Part shown: positions 51,278 to 59,299 of the stretch, one piece after another
How positions within the stretch are numbered: position 1 is the first letter of the stretch
Layout of the letters: every line of letters begins with the position of its first letter
Source of the DNA: Bacillota bacterium
Lineage (GTDB): Bacteria; Bacillota; Clostridia; Christensenellales; Aristaeellaceae
Direction of reading: 5' to 3'
Assembly: GCA_023413135.1 (NCBI GenBank)
Contig: JAEZQK010000060.1
Span: forward strand, 124,001 to 188,000
Length of the DNA: 64,000 nt
The notes under the pieces: generated by a model
What the model was told of the DNA's origin: nothing
The model's input: the letters and a program-made list of their open reading frames with translations, nothing else
Databases searched by the model: none
Made by a program: the position numbers and the translations under genes

Positions 51278-52111
51278 TCACACGCAGCGCTGCGCCTTTT
51301 CCATTCTGCCGTCCCTGATCACGTATACGTTGCCCACCCGGTCCCGCCAGGCCATATCCACGGTTACATCCTGGCCGCATACAAGGCCCGCTGAGGAAAG
51401 CGCACGGCAGGTGGTACTGTATGCCAGCTCCGGCAGGTTGTTTTCGGCGCTCAGGTGCCCCAGCACCACGTGGCGCACGCCCGTCTGGGTAAGAGTCAGC
51501 ACCGCCTCGGCACAGGCATCGTTGCTCAGATGCCCCCTGTTGCCGAGAATGCGCTTTTTCAGCGCCTGGGTATAATGCGGGTTCTGGCGGAGCATTTCCG
51601 GATCATGGTTGCTCTCCAAAAGCAGCAGGTCCACCCCGGCAAGCTGCTCCAGCACGTTCTTTCGTATGATGCCCATATCCGTGGCGGTGGCCACGCTGAA
51701 GGTGCTGTGGCTTAAGCGGTAACCCACAGGTTCCGCCGCGTCGTGGGGGATCAAAAAAGGCGTTACGCCAATCTCGTCCAAATAAAAATCGGTATCGGGA
51801 TAAAACTCCCGGCGGTTGCGCTGGCTGATGGGGCCAAGGGCCCGCTCCATGGCGTACCAGGTGCCGGGCGTGGCGTAAATAGGCAGATCGAACTTGCGGC
51901 TCAATATCCCCGCGCCCTTCACATGGTCCGTATGCTCGTGGGTGATGAGGATGGCCGACAGGCTGGCGGGATTGACACCGATTTGGCAAAGGGCATCCAC
52001 CACTGTTTTCCCGGGCAGGCCGGCGTCCACAAGCAAACGCGTCCGCTCTGTGGCCACGTACAGCGCATTGCCGCTGGACCCGCTGAAAAGGGGGCAGAAG
52101 GTCATTTCCAT
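51278..52111 (-). CDS. MBL-fold metallohydrolase (WalJ/YycJ-like)
   Basis: A 277-residue beta-lactamase-fold hydrolase. The zinc motif THEHTDHVKG (about 58-67), the N-terminal SGSSGNALYV, and the later HDAAEPVGY and VVLGHLSAENN match the YycJ/WalJ family, which acts in wall or DNA-associated processes in Firmicutes and is thought to be a nuclease or phosphodiesterase. The start at 52111 is preceded by GGGAGGG. The longer upstream frame is made of the hairpin-array DNA and is rejected. Confidence 0.88.
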   Translation of the reverse strand: MEMTFCPLFSGSSGNALYVATERTRLLVDAGLPGKTVVDALCQIGVNPASLSAILITHEHTDHVKGAGILSRKFDLPIYATPGTWYAMERALGPISQRNRREFYPDTDFYLDEIGVTPFLIPHDAAEPVGYRLSHSTFSVATATDMGIIRKNVLEQLAGVDLLLLESNHDPEMLRQNPHYTQALKKRILGNRGHLSNDACAEAVLTLTQTGVRHVVLGHLSAENNLPELAYSTTCRALSSAGLVCGQDVTVDMAWRDRVGNVYVIRDGRMEKAQRCV

Positions 52112-52479
52112 CCGGCGTATCCCTCCCGAAAAAAAGCAAATGTGTTTTCCATTATATCGCGGTTTACAGGGTATGGCAATACAGCATATTGCGTTTTCCT
52201 TGGGAGTCGCAAGCGACTCCCAAGGAATCTGGGCCGGATTTCTGAATTTTCTCACGAAAATTCCGGGCGAAATCCGGCTGCAGGAAACGATTTCCCGCCG
52301 GGCGGGCAAGCTCGCCCTTTGGGGAAATCCATATGTACCGGCAAAGCCGGCACATATGATTACATTTGGAGGGCGGCGGCCCTCCAAACCTCCCAAGGTT
52401 CACGTACGCGATTCCCCCTGTTGCGTTTTTAAGAGGCTTGGCGCATAATGAAGGTATGAAATCCAAGGAGGAAACGCTT
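52112..52479. other. Intergenic region dominated by five consecutive hairpins
   Basis: No credible gene. From 52196 to 52388 five separate inverted repeats follow one another (see repeat entry). The flanks (52112-52195 and 52401-52479) show only the MBL leader and, at 52464, AAGGAGG for the next gene. Confidence 0.6.
52196..52400. repeat. Array of five contiguous hairpins
   Basis: H1 52196-52227: 15-bp perfect arms, 2-nt loop. H2 52233-52278: GCCGGATTTC/GAAATCCGGC with inner GAATTTTC/GAAAATTC. H3 52289-52329: GATTTCCC/GGGAAATC with inner GGGCG/CGCCC. H4 52330-52358: CATATGT/ACATATG with inner CCGGC/GCCGG. H5 52365-52388: TTTGGAGGGC/GCCCTCCAAA. The following CCTCCCAAGG (52391-52400) can also pair with the first arm of H1, so an alternative closed structure exists. 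Confidence 0.7.
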
Positions 52480-52776
52480 TTGCAGACATCCAGCCTGTGG
52501 GTCCGCATCATCAAAGGACACCGTATCATCAAGCAATCTACTGCTCCCTGCTTTAGGGACGATCCCATGGAGGCGCTGCAAACTGCGCTAAAGGAGCTGG
52601 ACCTGTCACGCCCGCTGTGGCTTGCAAAAAACCAACGGGAATGGGAAGAGTTTGGCCAGACACGCTTTACCCAGGAGCACTTTATGGAAACCATCGGCTT
52701 TGACCGGATGGAGATCGAATATATTAATCCCCTTGCTCCCAAGCAGAAAAGCCGCGATCCAAGAAATGAGGCGTGA
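52480..52776 (+). CDS. Conserved hypothetical protein
   Basis: A 98-residue protein. I start it at TTG 52480 because AAGGAGG lies 8 nt upstream and the reading then begins MQTSSLWVRIIKGHRIIKQ, the natural N-terminus for this small family of clostridial proteins as I recall it. ATG 52456 is the alternative. Visible features are LDLSRPLWLAKNQREWEEF and TIGFDRMEIEYI. It is cytosolic and mixed alpha/beta; the function is unknown. It is alone, facing the PBP operon. Confidence 0.65.
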   Translation: MQTSSLWVRIIKGHRIIKQSTAPCFRDDPMEALQTALKELDLSRPLWLAKNQREWEEFGQTRFTQEHFMETIGFDRMEIEYINPLAPKQKSRDPRNEA

Positions 52777-52887
52777 CATAAGCAAATCCGCGAAAATGAA
52801 ACTGCATTTCCGCGGAATCGCCAGTGGATTTTCAACTACAGAAGCAATAAATTTCATAATCCCCGGCAGAGAAGCCAATAAACAAAC

Positions 52888-52928
52888 AATGCCGTAGGGG
52901 CGGGGCAGAGCCCCGCCCCTACGGCATT
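52888..52928. terminator. Perfect 19-bp-arm palindrome between convergent genes
   Basis: AATGCCGTAGGGGCGGGGC and its exact complement flank AGA. It sits between the converging hypothetical gene and the PBP operon and could end both. Its GCCGTAGGGGCG ends resemble the termini of the MITE-like element at 50070-50193, so it may be a mobile-repeat derivative. Confidence 0.55.
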
Positions 52929-52984
52929 ACAGGTGTGCAATATGCAACCGCCTATACTCCGTTGCTTATATAGTTGACAATCCA

Positions 52985-54388
52985 TTACCGGTAATTGTTT
53001 ATCAAATACTGAAAGATCTGCCTGGCGATAGGCACGGCCGATGCGCTGCCGCTCTCGCCCCTTTCCACGATCACGCTGATGGCGTAGGGCATGTCAGGCT
53101 CATCCAGGAAGCCCACATACCAGCCGTGGACCACATATTGACCATTGATCATGGTTTCGGCGGAGCCCGTTTTGCCGCCTATTTTCAGGCCTGCCACCTG
53201 GGCGCCTGTTCCTGTGCCGGACGCGGTTACGGTGCGCATGGCCGATTTGATGGCTTTGGCAATATCCTCGGGCATCGCCTTTCTATACACCTTGGGCGTA
53301 TATTCCTTGCGCGTTGCGCCGCTCTCATTCACCACGGCCTTGATGAGCCCCGGCTCCATCATCACCCCGTCGTTGGCCACCGCGGCGGCCACCATGCACA
53401 TGTGCAGCGGCGTGGTTTCCACATTTCCTTGCCCCGCCCCGGACCAGGCGATTTGCAGCTTATCCCGCCCCGTGGTGGGATAGACGGCGTTTTCCACCAC
53501 CAAGTCGCGGAAGAGGAAATTATCGTTGAAGCCGAAGGATTCCGCTGTTTTGCGCAGCCTATCGTCTCCAAGCTCCAGGGCGATGGAAGCGAATATGTTG
53601 TTGCAGCTGACCGAAAAAGCCTGCGTCAGCGTTTGTTCGTTATGCACGGCATCGCCAAAGTCGGTGATCACCTGGTTCAAAACCGGCAATTGTCCTGTGC
53701 AGTAAAGCGCCCGCGTCTGAATATCCGGCAGGTTAGAAAGTGCGCTGGCCATGGTAATGATCTTGAAAGTGCTGCCCGGGGGATATTTGGCTTGCGTCAC
53801 CCGGTTCCAAAAAGGTGTATTCGGATCATCCTCCGATACCGCTTGGACGTTGTTCGGGTCAAAGGTGGGCAGGCTGACCATGCCCAGCACTTCCCCGGTC
53901 TTGTAGTTCATCACCACGGCAGCCCCGGCCGCCCCCCTGGGAAAAGCCTTCATGATGCTGGTGGACAGGCGGCTGTCCACGGTGAGCTTCAGGCTGTCGC
54001 CCTCGCGGTCTTCCCCCCTGAGCATCTGCACCAGCCGCTCCGCCAGGGTGGATTCAAAGCCCAAAAGATAGCTGGCCTTGAAGGACTCCACGCCGTTGGC
54101 CACGTTCTTCTTTTCATCCCCCAGCAAATGCACCACGGCCCTGCGGCTTGCTTCATCCGTCTGGTACGCCCGCTTGCCGTCTAAAGTGGTGGTGGCGATC
54201 ACTACGCCGTTGCGGTCCAGCACGTCTCCGCGCAATGCGGCGTCATTCAGCTGCCTCGTATTGCCCCGGTGGGCGACCCACCGGCTCCCGTACATGATTA
54301 CGCTGTAACCGCCATATACGGCCAGCAATGCAAACATTCCCAATAAAAGAAGGGTAAGAAGTTTAAAATTCATGCGCTGCTGTTTCAC
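52985..54388 (-). CDS. Class B penicillin-binding protein (transpeptidase)
   Basis: A 467-residue membrane-anchored transpeptidase with one N-terminal helix (residues 8-30). The penicillin-binding motifs are complete: S206-TFK, S261-CN, K406-TG. The short N-terminal part (RGDVLDRNGVVIATT) matches the PbpA/FtsI-like group. It crosslinks peptidoglycan together with the FtsW/RodA partner encoded 26 nt upstream in the same operon. The start codon is GTG 54388; ATG 54373 is possible. Confidence 0.92.
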   Translation of the reverse strand: MKQQRMNFKLLTLLLLGMFALLAVYGGYSVIMYGSRWVAHRGNTRQLNDAALRGDVLDRNGVVIATTTLDGKRAYQTDEASRRAVVHLLGDEKKNVANGVESFKASYLLGFESTLAERLVQMLRGEDREGDSLKLTVDSRLSTSIMKAFPRGAAGAAVVMNYKTGEVLGMVSLPTFDPNNVQAVSEDDPNTPFWNRVTQAKYPPGSTFKIITMASALSNLPDIQTRALYCTGQLPVLNQVITDFGDAVHNEQTLTQAFSVSCNNIFASIALELGDDRLRKTAESFGFNDNFLFRDLVVENAVYPTTGRDKLQIAWSGAGQGNVETTPLHMCMVAAAVANDGVMMEPGLIKAVVNESGATRKEYTPKVYRKAMPEDIAKAIKSAMRTVTASGTGTGAQVAGLKIGGKTGSAETMINGQYVVHGWYVGFLDEPDMPYAISVIVERGESGSASAVPIARQIFQYLINNYR

Positions 54389-54414
54389 AGCCGCACCCCC
54401 TTAGCATCGCATCA

Positions 54415-55659
54415 TCAAGAAGCATTCACGCCCAGATGGGCCAGGCGTGTGTCCTCCTTGAGCAGATCCTCGTTACGGCTGGCAACACCCTGCAGCATGC
54501 CGATCAGGCACAGGCAGGACACCAGGGAGGTGCCGCCTTCGCTGACAAAGGGCATGGTCACGCCGGTGAGGGGGATCAGCTTGATGACCCCGCCGATGAT
54601 GACAAACGTCTGCACCCCCAGCATCACCACGCAGCCCATGGCCAAAAGGGCGTGAAAGCTTTCCCTGGAGGCGGTGGCAATGCTCACGCCGCGCAAAATC
54701 AGCACCACATAGATGAGCAGCACGCACAGCCCGAAAAGAACGCCGAACTGCTCGCAAAGGACTGCAAAAATAAAGTCCGATGTATATTCCGGAATATCCC
54801 TTGGTGAGCCCAGCCCCAGGCCCACGCCGAAAAGCCCGCCGCTGGCGATGGCAATCAATGACTGCACAATCTGAAACCCGGAGTTTTGATAATCGCCCCA
54901 GGGGTTTTTCCAGGCGGCGACGCGGCGCTTTACGCGGTCGAACATCATATAGCCCGTCACCGCCGCCCCGGCGCCGCCGCCAAGGCCCAGCAGCGTCAAG
55001 GGCAGGTTGCTGGTGGAAGCGTAAAACAAAAACAGTGCGGAAGAGTAATACATCAGCGCGGTCCCCAGGTCCTGTTGCAGCATCAAAATCCCCAGGCTGC
55101 CTACGGCCAGGAACAGCCAGGGCAGCATCCGGCGGCGGCTCATATAATAGGCCAGCACCACAAGATAGGATAGCTTTGTAAGCTCGCTGGGTTGCAGCGA
55201 CTGGCCGGCGATTTTGATCCAGCTTTTCGCGCCGTTGATAGTTGTGCCCATGACGATGGGCAGCGCCAGCGCGCCCAGGGAAACGAAGATGGCCGCAAAG
55301 GCGAGCCACCGCCAGGAGTGCACCCTGTGCACCACCAGGATGGTGATCAGCATGCACGCAAGCCCCACCCCGTAATGGATGGCCTGGTCCAGGCCATACT
55401 GCGGATTGATGCGGTACAAAAGCAGCACGCCCAGCGCGCATAGAAAGTTGGTAAGTGACAAAAGGAGCTTGTCCGCCGGAAACAGCTTGGGCAGCACCAT
55501 GGAGCCGATAAAGATCATGGCGGGCACCGCCACGCTTAAAAGAAGCCCCTGCCAGTTCACCTGCTCCTTTTGGAAGGAGATGAGCAGAAAGGCGCTGAAA
55601 AAGAACAGCATCACAACGCTGATCAGCATCCAGGCCGGGTCACGTTTCCTGCCTTTCAT
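54415..55659 (-). CDS. FtsW/RodA/SpoVE-family peptidoglycan polymerase
   Basis: A 414-residue SEDS protein with about ten membrane helices. Signatures include GAKSWIKIAGQSLQPSELTKLSYL, QQDLGTALMYYSSALFL, DFIFAVLCEQFG and GVTMPFVSEGGTSLVSC; the key aspartate in QQDLGTA is present. SEDS proteins polymerise glycan strands from lipid II and pair with a class B PBP, here encoded next. Whether its role is division, elongation or sporulation is not decidable. GGAGG precedes the ATG. Confidence 0.94.
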   Translation of the reverse strand: MKGRKRDPAWMLISVVMLFFFSAFLLISFQKEQVNWQGLLLSVAVPAMIFIGSMVLPKLFPADKLLLSLTNFLCALGVLLLYRINPQYGLDQAIHYGVGLACMLITILVVHRVHSWRWLAFAAIFVSLGALALPIVMGTTINGAKSWIKIAGQSLQPSELTKLSYLVVLAYYMSRRRMLPWLFLAVGSLGILMLQQDLGTALMYYSSALFLFYASTSNLPLTLLGLGGGAGAAVTGYMMFDRVKRRVAAWKNPWGDYQNSGFQIVQSLIAIASGGLFGVGLGLGSPRDIPEYTSDFIFAVLCEQFGVLFGLCVLLIYVVLILRGVSIATASRESFHALLAMGCVVMLGVQTFVIIGGVIKLIPLTGVTMPFVSEGGTSLVSCLCLIGMLQGVASRNEDLLKEDTRLAHLGVNAS

Positions 55660-55662
55660 ACG

Positions 55663-56526
55663 TTATCGCCTCCTCCTGTGGAAAAAGCCGCGCCTTTGCA
55701 GCGGCGCCTTCACCGCATCAACCTTAAGCCACTCGTCGTAAGAAGGCTGTTCTTCTTCATAAGGGGCAGGCCATTCCTCCGTATCATCCTCCGGTTCCTC
55801 TTGTGGCGCGGGGGGCTGATACTGCCGGTTGTAATCGTAACGGCCCGTATCCTGCCAGGAAAGGATCTGCTGGCGCCTTGGCTGCGTATACTCCTCCCAG
55901 CCGGGGGTAATGTCTTCCTCCATGACAACCGGTGCAGGCGCCTCATACCCTGTGGTTAATTCGCCGTCATCCTCCTGCCACTCCTGCTGGGTAGCCACCA
56001 ACTCCGGCGGCTGCTCCTCGTAGGCACCATCCTGCTGGAAAGCGGCGGAGCGGGCTGTCTCAAGGCCCATAAACAAACGCATGCGAAGCAGCGCATCGCC
56101 TATCACCAGCCGGGAACCGTGATGTATCACCCATTCTCTTTGATTCGGGTCCGGTTCCTCGCCATCCACCATGATTGTCAAATGCTGCACGGGCGTTATA
56201 ATCAGCCCTACCCCGTTTTCAAAACGGAAATCCCCGTGGCGGGAAGCTACGCCGGAACAGGGAATACTCACATCACAGCTTCTAAGGCTCCCCAGCGTAC
56301 CTTCCCTGGGCAAAGGGATCACCGTACCGGGCGGCAAAGATTCACTCCCCGCCAGCACCACCAATTCGCCTACCAAGCCCGCATCTGGAAGCTGCCTCAA
56401 GCGCTTGCGGCGCATTTGGGCATCCTTGCGCAGCCACATAAAGCTGCGCCAGACGATGATCACACCCAAAAAGGCAAACCAGTACCGCGCCCCCATAGCC
56501 ACAATCTCATACGCCTGCGCAGGCAC
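55663..56526 (-). CDS. Membrane-anchored FHA-domain protein
   Basis: A 287-residue protein with one N-terminal helix (~14-30). An FHA domain lies at ~55-155 with the phosphothreonine-binding pattern GSLRSCDVSI... GVASRHGDF and GSRLVIGDALLRM. A long acidic, Pro/Gln/Tyr-rich tail follows, ending in a basic RRGFFHRRRR. FHA proteins read Thr phosphorylation, usually by PASTA kinases; none is in the window. The order FHA-FtsW-PBP resembles the FhaB-RodA-PbpA arrangement of Actinobacteria and implies phospho-control of wall synthesis. GTG start at 56526. Confidence 0.85.
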   Translation of the reverse strand: MPAQAYEIVAMGARYWFAFLGVIIVWRSFMWLRKDAQMRRKRLRQLPDAGLVGELVVLAGSESLPPGTVIPLPREGTLGSLRSCDVSIPCSGVASRHGDFRFENGVGLIITPVQHLTIMVDGEEPDPNQREWVIHHGSRLVIGDALLRMRLFMGLETARSAAFQQDGAYEEQPPELVATQQEWQEDDGELTTGYEAPAPVVMEEDITPGWEEYTQPRRQQILSWQDTGRYDYNRQYQPPAPQEEPEDDTEEWPAPYEEEQPSYDEWLKVDAVKAPLQRRGFFHRRRR

Positions 56527-56693
56527 GATACCACCGCCTTATCCTGTATTCTCCCATATAGTATAGCATAAAACGGGCCGAGGCGCCATTTTCTTGCTTT
56601 TGGCATACAACATGGGCATTCTTCCCTCCCCACACAAACAATTTGTCTTTGGGTTCACAGGAACAATATGCGCATTTTGCCAGCCGATGGGTG

Positions 56694-56722
56694 TTGAAAC
56701 TTACAGGATGATGGATTATAAT
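56694..56722 (+). promoter_or_regulatory. Sigma-A promoter of the DUF951-signal peptidase genes
   Basis: TTGAAA (56694-56699), a 17-nt spacer and TATAAT (56717-56722). Confidence 0.7.
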
Positions 56723-56752
56723 AGTTGCAACTATTTGCTGGAGGTCAGGCGC

Positions 56753-56971
56753 ATGGAGGATATCCGGCTTGGCGACCGCATCCAGACGCGCAAAACGCAT
56801 CCCTGCGGCAGCGATGAATGGACGGTCATCCGCACGGGGGCCGACATCAAGATCAAATGCCTGGGATGCGGGCGCATCGTGATGATGGACCGGGCCGTTT
56901 TCTTAAAGCGCCGCAAGAAGGTAATAACCCCCGGACCTGTTCCTTCAGCACAGCCTGAGCAAAGCGGATGA
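56753..56971 (+). CDS. DUF951 protein
   Basis: A 72-residue protein starting MEDIRLGDRIQTRKTHPCGS, with WTVIRTGADIKIKCLGCGRIVMM, the well conserved DUF951 pattern including a possible zinc site (C of HPCGS, then CLGCG). Function unknown; probable nucleic-acid-binding small beta protein. CTGGAGG lies 8 nt before ATG 56753; the upstream open frame is the promoter region. It precedes the signal peptidase cluster. Confidence 0.9.
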   Translation: MEDIRLGDRIQTRKTHPCGSDEWTVIRTGADIKIKCLGCGRIVMMDRAVFLKRRKKVITPGPVPSAQPEQSG

Positions 56972-57063
56972 TCTGTCTGCCTTCCGGGACGGGAAGACCA
57001 TTTCTTGGATTTGGAAATCAGCGAAGTATAACCCTTCATAAAACGAAGGAGGCCTATGCCCTC

Positions 57064-57693
57064 ATGAGCACCGAACCCGAAAAAGACACCATGCCTGCCA
57101 ACCAGACCGATGATGCCCATCCAACAGATGCAAAATCGAAGCCGAAAAAGGATCCAAAAAAGGAATTGATAAGCTGGATTTTGACCATTGTTACGGCCGT
57201 GGCCGCCGCTTTTTTGATCCGCACCTTCCTGTTCGAGCCTATCCGGGTGGACGGGGACAGCATGAGCGACACGCTGCACGATAAGGAGCTTGTGTTTGTT
57301 ACAAAGCCCGAATATTATCTTGGCACGCCTTCCCGCCAGGATGTGATCATCTGCAAATACCCCGGCCGCCACAACCAATATTTTGTGAAGCGGCTCATCG
57401 CCCTGCCGGGGGACACGGTAGAGATCAAGTTTGACCGGATGAATGGCACCAATACCCTGTACGTCAACGGGGAAGCAGTCAGCGAGCCTTTCCTTGCACC
57501 GGAAAGGAACAACAGCAACAATGCCATGCCTCCAATAACCCTTGGGGAAGATGAATACTTCGTCATGGGCGACAACCGGGACAACAGCAACGACAGCCGC
57601 TATTCCGGTGTCGGTCCTATTTCCCGAAGCCAGATCATCGGCCACGTGCGGTTTGTTTTCTTCCCGTTTAACAACATCCGCGGCATTGAGTAA
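57064..57693 (+). CDS. lepB: Type I signal peptidase (first of three)
   Basis: A 209-residue protease with a single membrane helix (~36-55). Catalytic S66 in RVDGDSMSDTL, general base K109 in YFVKRLIALPGD, and box E GDNRDNSNDSR are present, as is the FVFFP end. It cleaves signal peptides at the outer face of the membrane. The cytosolic N-terminus (30 residues) is charged. Start at ATG 57064 after AAGGAGG (11-nt spacing). It is closely similar to the third peptidase at 59300. Confidence 0.93.
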   Translation: MSTEPEKDTMPANQTDDAHPTDAKSKPKKDPKKELISWILTIVTAVAAAFLIRTFLFEPIRVDGDSMSDTLHDKELVFVTKPEYYLGTPSRQDVIICKYPGRHNQYFVKRLIALPGDTVEIKFDRMNGTNTLYVNGEAVSEPFLAPERNNSNNAMPPITLGEDEYFVMGDNRDNSNDSRYSGVGPISRSQIIGHVRFVFFPFNNIRGIE

Positions 57694-57734
57694 GCATTTT
57701 GCCTGCTGCGTTCTTGGGGAAGGGGTGCTAGGGG

Positions 57735-58352
57735 TTGATCAGGAGAAATGACGACGAGAAATCGAAGCGTTTCGACCCTCTGCCTCTGTTGCCTTTTCCC
57801 GAAACGCAAACCGATCCGGCTTTGGAAACAAAAAAGGCCATCCGCGAAATACTGTCCTGGGTGGCCGTTTTTGCTGCCGCCATCCTCGTTGCCGCGCTGA
57901 TCCAGTTTTTTGTACTGGAACCGCTCAGGGTCGATGGCCAGAGCATGAGCCAAACGCTGGTCCACAACGAGTTCATTCTTATGTCCAAGGCCGATTACTG
58001 GCAGCAGGAGCCCCAAAGGCTGGATGTGGTGATCTGCCGCTATCCCGGCCGGGAAGACACATATGTGAAACGGGTGGTGGGCATCCCCGGCGACACGGTG
58101 GAGGTCAGAAAAGACATGGTGCTGGTGAACGGCACGGCGCTTTTAGAGGATTACATCACTTACCCCGCCGATTACAACTTTGGCCCGATCACCCTTTCTC
58201 AGGACGAATACTTTGTTTTAGGCGACAACCGCATCCACAGTACCGACAGCCACATCATCGGGCCCATCAAGCGGGATGCTATTTTGGGCCGCGTGCGGCT
58301 GGTGATTTACCCCCTGGACAAAATACGTACGATCCCTACAGGGCAGGACTAA
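57735..58352 (+). CDS. lepB: Type I signal peptidase (second of three, divergent)
   Basis: A 205-residue member. Catalytic S70 in RVDGQSMSQTL, K112 in TYVKRVVGIPGD and GDNRIHSTDSH are present, so it should be active. The box E region differs from GDNRDNSNDSR of its two neighbours and the extracellular part is shorter, suggesting a different substrate range. The start is TTG 57735 in an unusual context (AAGGGGTGCTAGGGG). Confidence 0.88.
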   Translation: MIRRNDDEKSKRFDPLPLLPFPETQTDPALETKKAIREILSWVAVFAAAILVAALIQFFVLEPLRVDGQSMSQTLVHNEFILMSKADYWQQEPQRLDVVICRYPGREDTYVKRVVGIPGDTVEVRKDMVLVNGTALLEDYITYPADYNFGPITLSQDEYFVLGDNRIHSTDSHIIGPIKRDAILGRVRLVIYPLDKIRTIPTGQD

Positions 58353-58379
58353 GCCATATTTGTACCCAAGATAAAAAAC

Positions 58380-58402
58380 GCCTCGTCCTCGCAGGGCGGG
58401 GC
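58380..58402 (+). terminator. Weak terminator-like hairpin after the second signal peptidase
   Basis: GCCTCGTCCT pairs with AGGGCGGGGC (two G-U pairs) around CGC; only scattered T residues follow. Confidence 0.4.
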
Positions 58403-58440
58403 ATATTCATTATTTTCCATATAAAATTCAGGATTCATGG

Positions 58441-58468
58441 TGTAACTTTTTACTTTTGCCTGCGAGTA
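58441..58468 (+). promoter_or_regulatory. Putative ECF-type promoter (autoregulation of the sigma factor)
   Basis: TGTAAC (58441-58446), a T-rich 16-nt spacer and CGAGTA (58463-58468) fit the AAC/CG-type promoters read by ECF sigma factors. It lies 41 nt upstream of the sigma gene. Confidence 0.45.
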
Positions 58469-58508
58469 TTGTTATGTACACGCGGGCGCGGCGGAGGGAG
58501 GGACCGGT

Positions 58509-59042
58509 TTGCAGGACGACAACGCCCTCATGCAGCGCGTGAAGGATGGCGATCAACAGGCGTTTGAAGCGCTTGTCCTGCGCCACCGGGAAGGAGCGCT
58601 GCGCCTGGCGTCAAGCCTTGTGAAGGATGCTCACCTTGCCGAGGATGTGGTGCAGGAATGCTTTGCTGACCTGTACCTTCACAAAAATGCTTACAGGCCG
58701 GATTTCTCCTTCGCAACCTTCCTAAACGCGCTGGTGCGCCACAAAAGCATCGATATGCTTCGCAGGCGCCGGCATCATCCCCTGCCTTACGATGGTCTGC
58801 CGGAAGCACCGGACACGGACACGCCGGAAAGCCTGTGTATCCGCCGGGAAATCTACACGGACCTTTACCATGCCCTATTTAACCTGCCGGAGGAACAGCG
58901 CAGGATGCTGATGCTGTTCGCCATCCATGGGATGGATTACCAGCAGATTGCCAAAGCGCTTCACAAAAGCATTCCCCAAGTGAAGGTCGGCCTTCACCGC
59001 ATACGCAAGAAGCTGAAAAAAGCAAAGGAGGATTGGAAATGA
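58509..59042 (+). CDS. ECF-family RNA polymerase sigma factor
   Basis: A 177-residue sigma factor. Region 2 (QAFEALVLRHREGALRLASSLVKDAHLAEDVVQECFADLYLH, ~17-58) and region 4 (LPEEQRRMLMLFAIHGMDYQQIAKALHKSIPQVKVGLHRIRKKLKK, ~125-172) are clear, with the usual linker. Start at TTG 58509 after GGAGGGAGGG. The next gene overlaps by 4 nt (ATGA) and may encode its anti-sigma. Its setting between signal peptidase genes suggests control of envelope or secretion stress. Confidence 0.92.
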   Translation: MQDDNALMQRVKDGDQQAFEALVLRHREGALRLASSLVKDAHLAEDVVQECFADLYLHKNAYRPDFSFATFLNALVRHKSIDMLRRRRHHPLPYDGLPEAPDTDTPESLCIRREIYTDLYHALFNLPEEQRRMLMLFAIHGMDYQQIAKALHKSIPQVKVGLHRIRKKLKKAKEDWK

Positions 59043-59269
59043 GCTCCGAAAAAGACCATCTTTCCGCTATTTGGGCTTTGGTCGAAGAAAAGACACACCT
59101 TTTGAATGCTGCGGGACTTTTGCTCCTCTCCCCCGAAGCGGATGGCCGCAAATATCTGCGGCCCATCATTGCCTTGGCCTGCACGCTGGCCCTTTGCTTG
59201 CTTCCCATGGTTTCCGCCGGGGAGGTAGCATATACCCCTATTGCCCGGCTTGCTTCATTTACCTGGTAG
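59039..59269 (+). CDS. Small single-pass membrane protein, candidate anti-sigma partner
   Basis: A 76-residue protein overlapping the sigma gene (ATGA). The first 40 residues are soluble (MSSEKDHLSAIWALVEEKTH...), then a basic stretch and one membrane helix (IIALACTLALCLLPMVSAG, ~43-61). There is no zinc-binding H-x3-C-x2-C motif of classical anti-sigmas, so the role is inferred only from coupling. I do not recognise a family. Confidence 0.6.
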   Translation: MSSEKDHLSAIWALVEEKTHLLNAAGLLLLSPEADGRKYLRPIIALACTLALCLLPMVSAGEVAYTPIARLASFTW

Positions 59270-59299
59270 TCCTTATATCCACAAAAGGAGGCCATTCCC

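Noticed and set aside
51278..52396. N-terminal extension of the MBL hydrolase to 52396
   Set aside because: The added ~95 residues are translated from the hairpin array; ATG 52111 has a proper ribosome binding site and gives the family's normal start.
53126..54184. 352-codon frame antisense to the penicillin-binding protein
   Set aside because: It is histidine/glycine/arginine-rich shadow of a gene with intact STFK, SCN and KTG motifs.
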